From positions 1 to 6,513 of the forward strand of contig DYHL01000156.1 in the NCBI GenBank assembly GCA_020724185.1: a stretch of 6,513 nucleotides of DNA, in the 5' to 3' direction. The position numbers and the translations under genes are program-made. This document shows, one piece after another, positions 4,389-6,513 of the stretch. The notes under the pieces are model-generated. The model worked only from the letters and a program-made list of their open reading frames with translations, ran no database searches and was not told the origin of the DNA. This DNA is from Candidatus Nitrosymbiomonas sp. (GTDB lineage: Bacteria > Sysuimicrobiota > Sysuimicrobiia > Sysuimicrobiales > Humicultoraceae). How positions within the stretch are numbered: position 1 is the first letter of the stretch; every line of letters begins with the position of its first letter.

Positions 4389-6513
4389 CCTGTTTCAGGC
4401 ACTGCCACCGATCGTATGGGCAGCCGCGGCGTTCGCATCGGGCATCGTGGTCGCGGAGCGCTGGCCCCTGCCCCCAGGGCTTGCCTGCGGGCTGGCCGCC
4501 GCGGCCGCGGCCCTGTGGATCGCATCGCTCCTGGCGCGCGCAACATGGGTCGGTTCGATGGCGGCCCTGGCCTGCTTTGCCGGGTTGGGATTTGCGCAGG
4601 CGGCGCTGCACGCGGACCTGATGCCGTCCTGGCCGGCAGCCGCGGACGGGCGGCACGTAGAGGCGCGCGGTATCGTCGTAGGCCCGCCCGAGGCCGTCGC
4701 CCTGGGCTGGCGCGCCGTGGTCCGTCTCCGCTCGCTGGAGGCCTGGCAGTCCCCGCGCGCGCCGCCGCTGCCCCGGGCCCATGGGCTGGTGCGCCTGACC
4801 GGTCGCGGCCATCCCCCTGCCGTGGGCGTGGGTGCAGAGGTCCTGGTGCGCGGCCGCTTCCGCCTGGGACGGCCCGCCGGGAACCCGGGTGAGCGCGCCG
4901 AGCTTGAAGCGCTCCGCCGCAGGGGGCTGCTGGGTGTCATCCGCGTTGCACCGGGCAGCGGGATCACGGTGCTCCGCCCAGGCGCGTGGTCCGTGCGCGG
5001 AGCCGTGGCCTCCATGCGCCAGAGCGTTGTTACGGGTGTCCTTCGGGCGCTCCCTTCTCCCCACGACGGCCTGCTGCTCAGCCTGCTCCTGGGGATCGAA
5101 ACCCACCTTCCGCCCGAACTATACTTGACGTTTTCGCGGGCCGGCCTGGTCCACCTCATGGTGGTCTCGGGCGCGCAGGTGGCCATTGTCGCCGGTGCAT
5201 GCGCATGGGCGGCGCGCCGGGCAGGACTACCGGCGCTTCCCTCCGCGGCCGCAGGCGTCCTGGGCGTGGGCCTCTTTGCGGTGCTCGTTGGCTGGGCGCC
5301 CTCGGTGGGGCGCGCGACGATCATGACGGTTGTGGGTCTGGCCGCCGCGGTACTGGGACGCGGCCGCGACCGTGCCGCAACCCTTGCCGCGGCCGCGCTC
5401 GCGCTGCTCGTGAGCCAGCCGCGGGTGCTCTTCGACATAGGGTTCCAGCTTTCGTTCGCGGCCACCTGGGGCCTGCTGTACGTGGCACCCGTGCTGCGCC
5501 CCCATCTTGCCTGCCTGGGGCCTTTGCTGGCGCCCACGCTGGCCGCCACGCTAGGCGCGCAGATCGCGGTTGCGCCCCTGCTTGCAGCCCATTTCCAGGC
5601 GCTCCTGGTGGCCGGCGTCCTCGCCAACGCCCTAGCGCTGCCGGTGATCGCGGCGCTGGTCCCATCCGGGCTCGCGCTGCTCCCGCTGGTTGTCGCGGCC
5701 CCCTCGGCCGGGGATCTGCTGTTGGGGTTGCTGTATCTGCCGCTGGAAGTCGTGCTGTGGATCGGGTCGCGCTTCGGCGCGCTGACTTGGGCGGTGGTGC
5801 CGACGCCGGTAGTTTCTCCGGTTGCGGCAGCGGTCCTGTTCCTGTTCCTGGGTGCCTGGGTGGCCGTGCTTTCGGGATCCTGGCAGCCGCGCAGGGCGCA
5901 ACTGCTGGCCGGGGCCGCGGCAGGAGTCTGTGTACTCGGGCTCTGGTACGCGGCAGCCCTCCGGCCGCCGTCTGCGCTCCTGGTCACGGTCTTGGACGTG
6001 GGTCAGGGCGACGCCATCCTCATCCAGAGCCCATCGGGCCGCGCCGTGCTCATGGACGGAGGCGGTAATGCGGGCGAAGACCGTATCGGCTGGGACGTGG
6101 GCCTCATGCGCGTGGTGCCTGCGCTGCGCCGGGCTGGCGTGCGCCGGCTCGACGCGGTGATCCTATCGCATCCCCATGACGACCATGTGGGAGGACTGGC
6201 CGCGGTCTTGGAGAACTTCCCGGTCGGACTCGTGTTGGATCCCGGTGTGATTCATCCAACCCCTGTGTATGCCCGCCTTATGAGCATTGCCGAGGCCAGG
6301 CGGGTTCCCCGTCGCAACGTAACGGAAGGCGTGCGCATCGATCTGGGAGCAGGGGTAGGGTTTGCGGTCCTGCCCCCGCCTAATCCAGCCCCTCGGTTCG
6401 AGGGTGAACCGGCGCACGCGGGCGCGCTGGTCGTCCGGTTGACCTACGGAACGACGACGGCGCTGCTGACCGGTGACATCGAGGCACCGATCGAGCGGCA
6501 CCTCCTGGATCGG
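4384..6513 (+). CDS. comEC: ComEC/Rec2 competence DNA-uptake channel, 3' end outside the window
   Basis: ComEC is the inner-membrane channel that brings single-stranded DNA into the cytoplasm during natural transformation. The frame stays open to the window end (710 codons seen; roughly 60-100 more expected). GTG 4384 has GGGGAGG 9 bases upstream; TTG 4378 is in frame but only 3 bases from it. The order is: two or three membrane helices (about 8-75); a soluble OB-like DUF4131 region (about 88-198); the competence membrane domain (about 225-500) with GIETHLPPELYLTFSRAG (237-254), HLMVVSGAQVAIVAG (257-271) and FDIGFQLSFAATWGL (350-364); a further helix (about 507-526); and a metallo-beta-lactamase-type domain with LDVGQGDAILIQ (537-548), DGGG (558-561), the metal motif HPHDDH (596-601) and TGDIE (696-700). 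These metal ligands suggest an active nuclease-like domain. SGAQV replaces the more usual SGLHV. No good promoter is visible between thrS and this gene, so readthrough from the T-box unit is likely. Confidence 0.96.
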   Translation, partial: MRLFQALPPIVWAAAAFASGIVVAERWPLPPGLACGLAAAAAALWIASLLARATWVGSMAALACFAGLGFAQAALHADLMPSWPAAADGRHVEARGIVVGPPEAVALGWRAVVRLRSLEAWQSPRAPPLPRAHGLVRLTGRGHPPAVGVGAEVLVRGRFRLGRPAGNPGERAELEALRRRGLLGVIRVAPGSGITVLRPGAWSVRGAVASMRQSVVTGVLRALPSPHDGLLLSLLLGIETHLPPELYLTFSRAGLVHLMVVSGAQVAIVAGACAWAARRAGLPALPSAAAGVLGVGLFAVLVGWAPSVGRATIMTVVGLAAAVLGRGRDRAATLAAAALALLVSQPRVLFDIGFQLSFAATWGLLYVAPVLRPHLACLGPLLAPTLAATLGAQIAVAPLLAAHFQALLVAGVLANALALPVIAALVPSGLALLPLVVAAPSAGDLLLGLLYLPLEVVLWIGSRFGALTWAVVPTPVVSPVAAAVLFLFLGAWVAVLSGSWQPRRAQLLAGAAAGVCVLGLWYAAALRPPSALLVTVLDVGQGDAILIQSPSGRAVLMDGGGNAGEDRIGWDVGLMRVVPALRRAGVRRLDAVILSHPHDDHVGGLAAVLENFPVGLVLDPGVIHPTPVYARLMSIAEARRVPRRNVTEGVRIDLGAGVGFAVLPPPNPAPRFEGEPAHAGALVVRLTYGTTTALLTGDIEAPIERHLLDR

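Noticed and set aside
4395..5987. A 530-codon open frame on the - strand opposite comEC
   Set aside because: Its translation is a low-complexity Ser/Arg/Ala/Thr/Pro mixture with no recognisable domain. Long antisense frames are common opposite GC-rich genes, and the + strand carries unmistakable ComEC motifs through the whole stretch.
1..6513. CRISPR array, insertion sequence, rRNA gene or phage genes
   Set aside because: No regularly spaced repeats, transposase or integrase motifs, terminal repeats or rRNA sequence were seen on either strand.

Overview
The window is GC-rich chromosomal DNA from a bacterium, with every supported gene on the + strand. A textbook T-box leader, TTGACA-type promoters, strong AGGAGG-type ribosome sites, a tRNA gene that encodes its CCA end, and a lipoprotein gene together suggest a high-GC member of the Bacillati (Firmicutes-like, Chloroflexota, Armatimonadota or a related uncultured thermophile-type lineage). 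That placement is inference; no gene here fixes the phylum.

Positions 1-164 hold a promoter and a tRNA-Val(GAC) gene. Positions 165-1370 are less GC-rich than the rest: one 60-nt line (181-240) counts 32 G+C, against 48 in a line of comEC (4441-4500). This stretch looks like acquired accessory DNA beside a tRNA. It contains a stop-free but start-less reading frame (to 444), a good sigma70-type promoter (389-417), a GC-rich hairpin (482-506), and a DUF3800 (RNase H-like) gene that is intact to its C-terminus but has no good start codon and an altered N-terminal acidic motif.

Positions 1371-1521 carry no gene, only a 9-bp inverted repeat. Positions 1522-1858 are a promoter and a complete T-box riboswitch: AGTA motif, ACC specifier, 14-nt T-box and terminator. 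The genes behind it are an unknown lipoprotein (1897-2391) and, 16 nt later, thrS for threonyl-tRNA synthetase (2408-4327). Uncharged tRNA-Thr should therefore raise expression of both.

Positions 4384-6513 are comEC, the DNA-uptake channel of natural transformation, cut by the window end. It begins 56 nt after thrS with no recognisable terminator between them. Its ribosome site and GTG start lie inside a long, nearly perfect hairpin (4341-4388). The hairpin and the T-box lipoprotein are the most unusual things seen; I found no clearly new multi-gene system.
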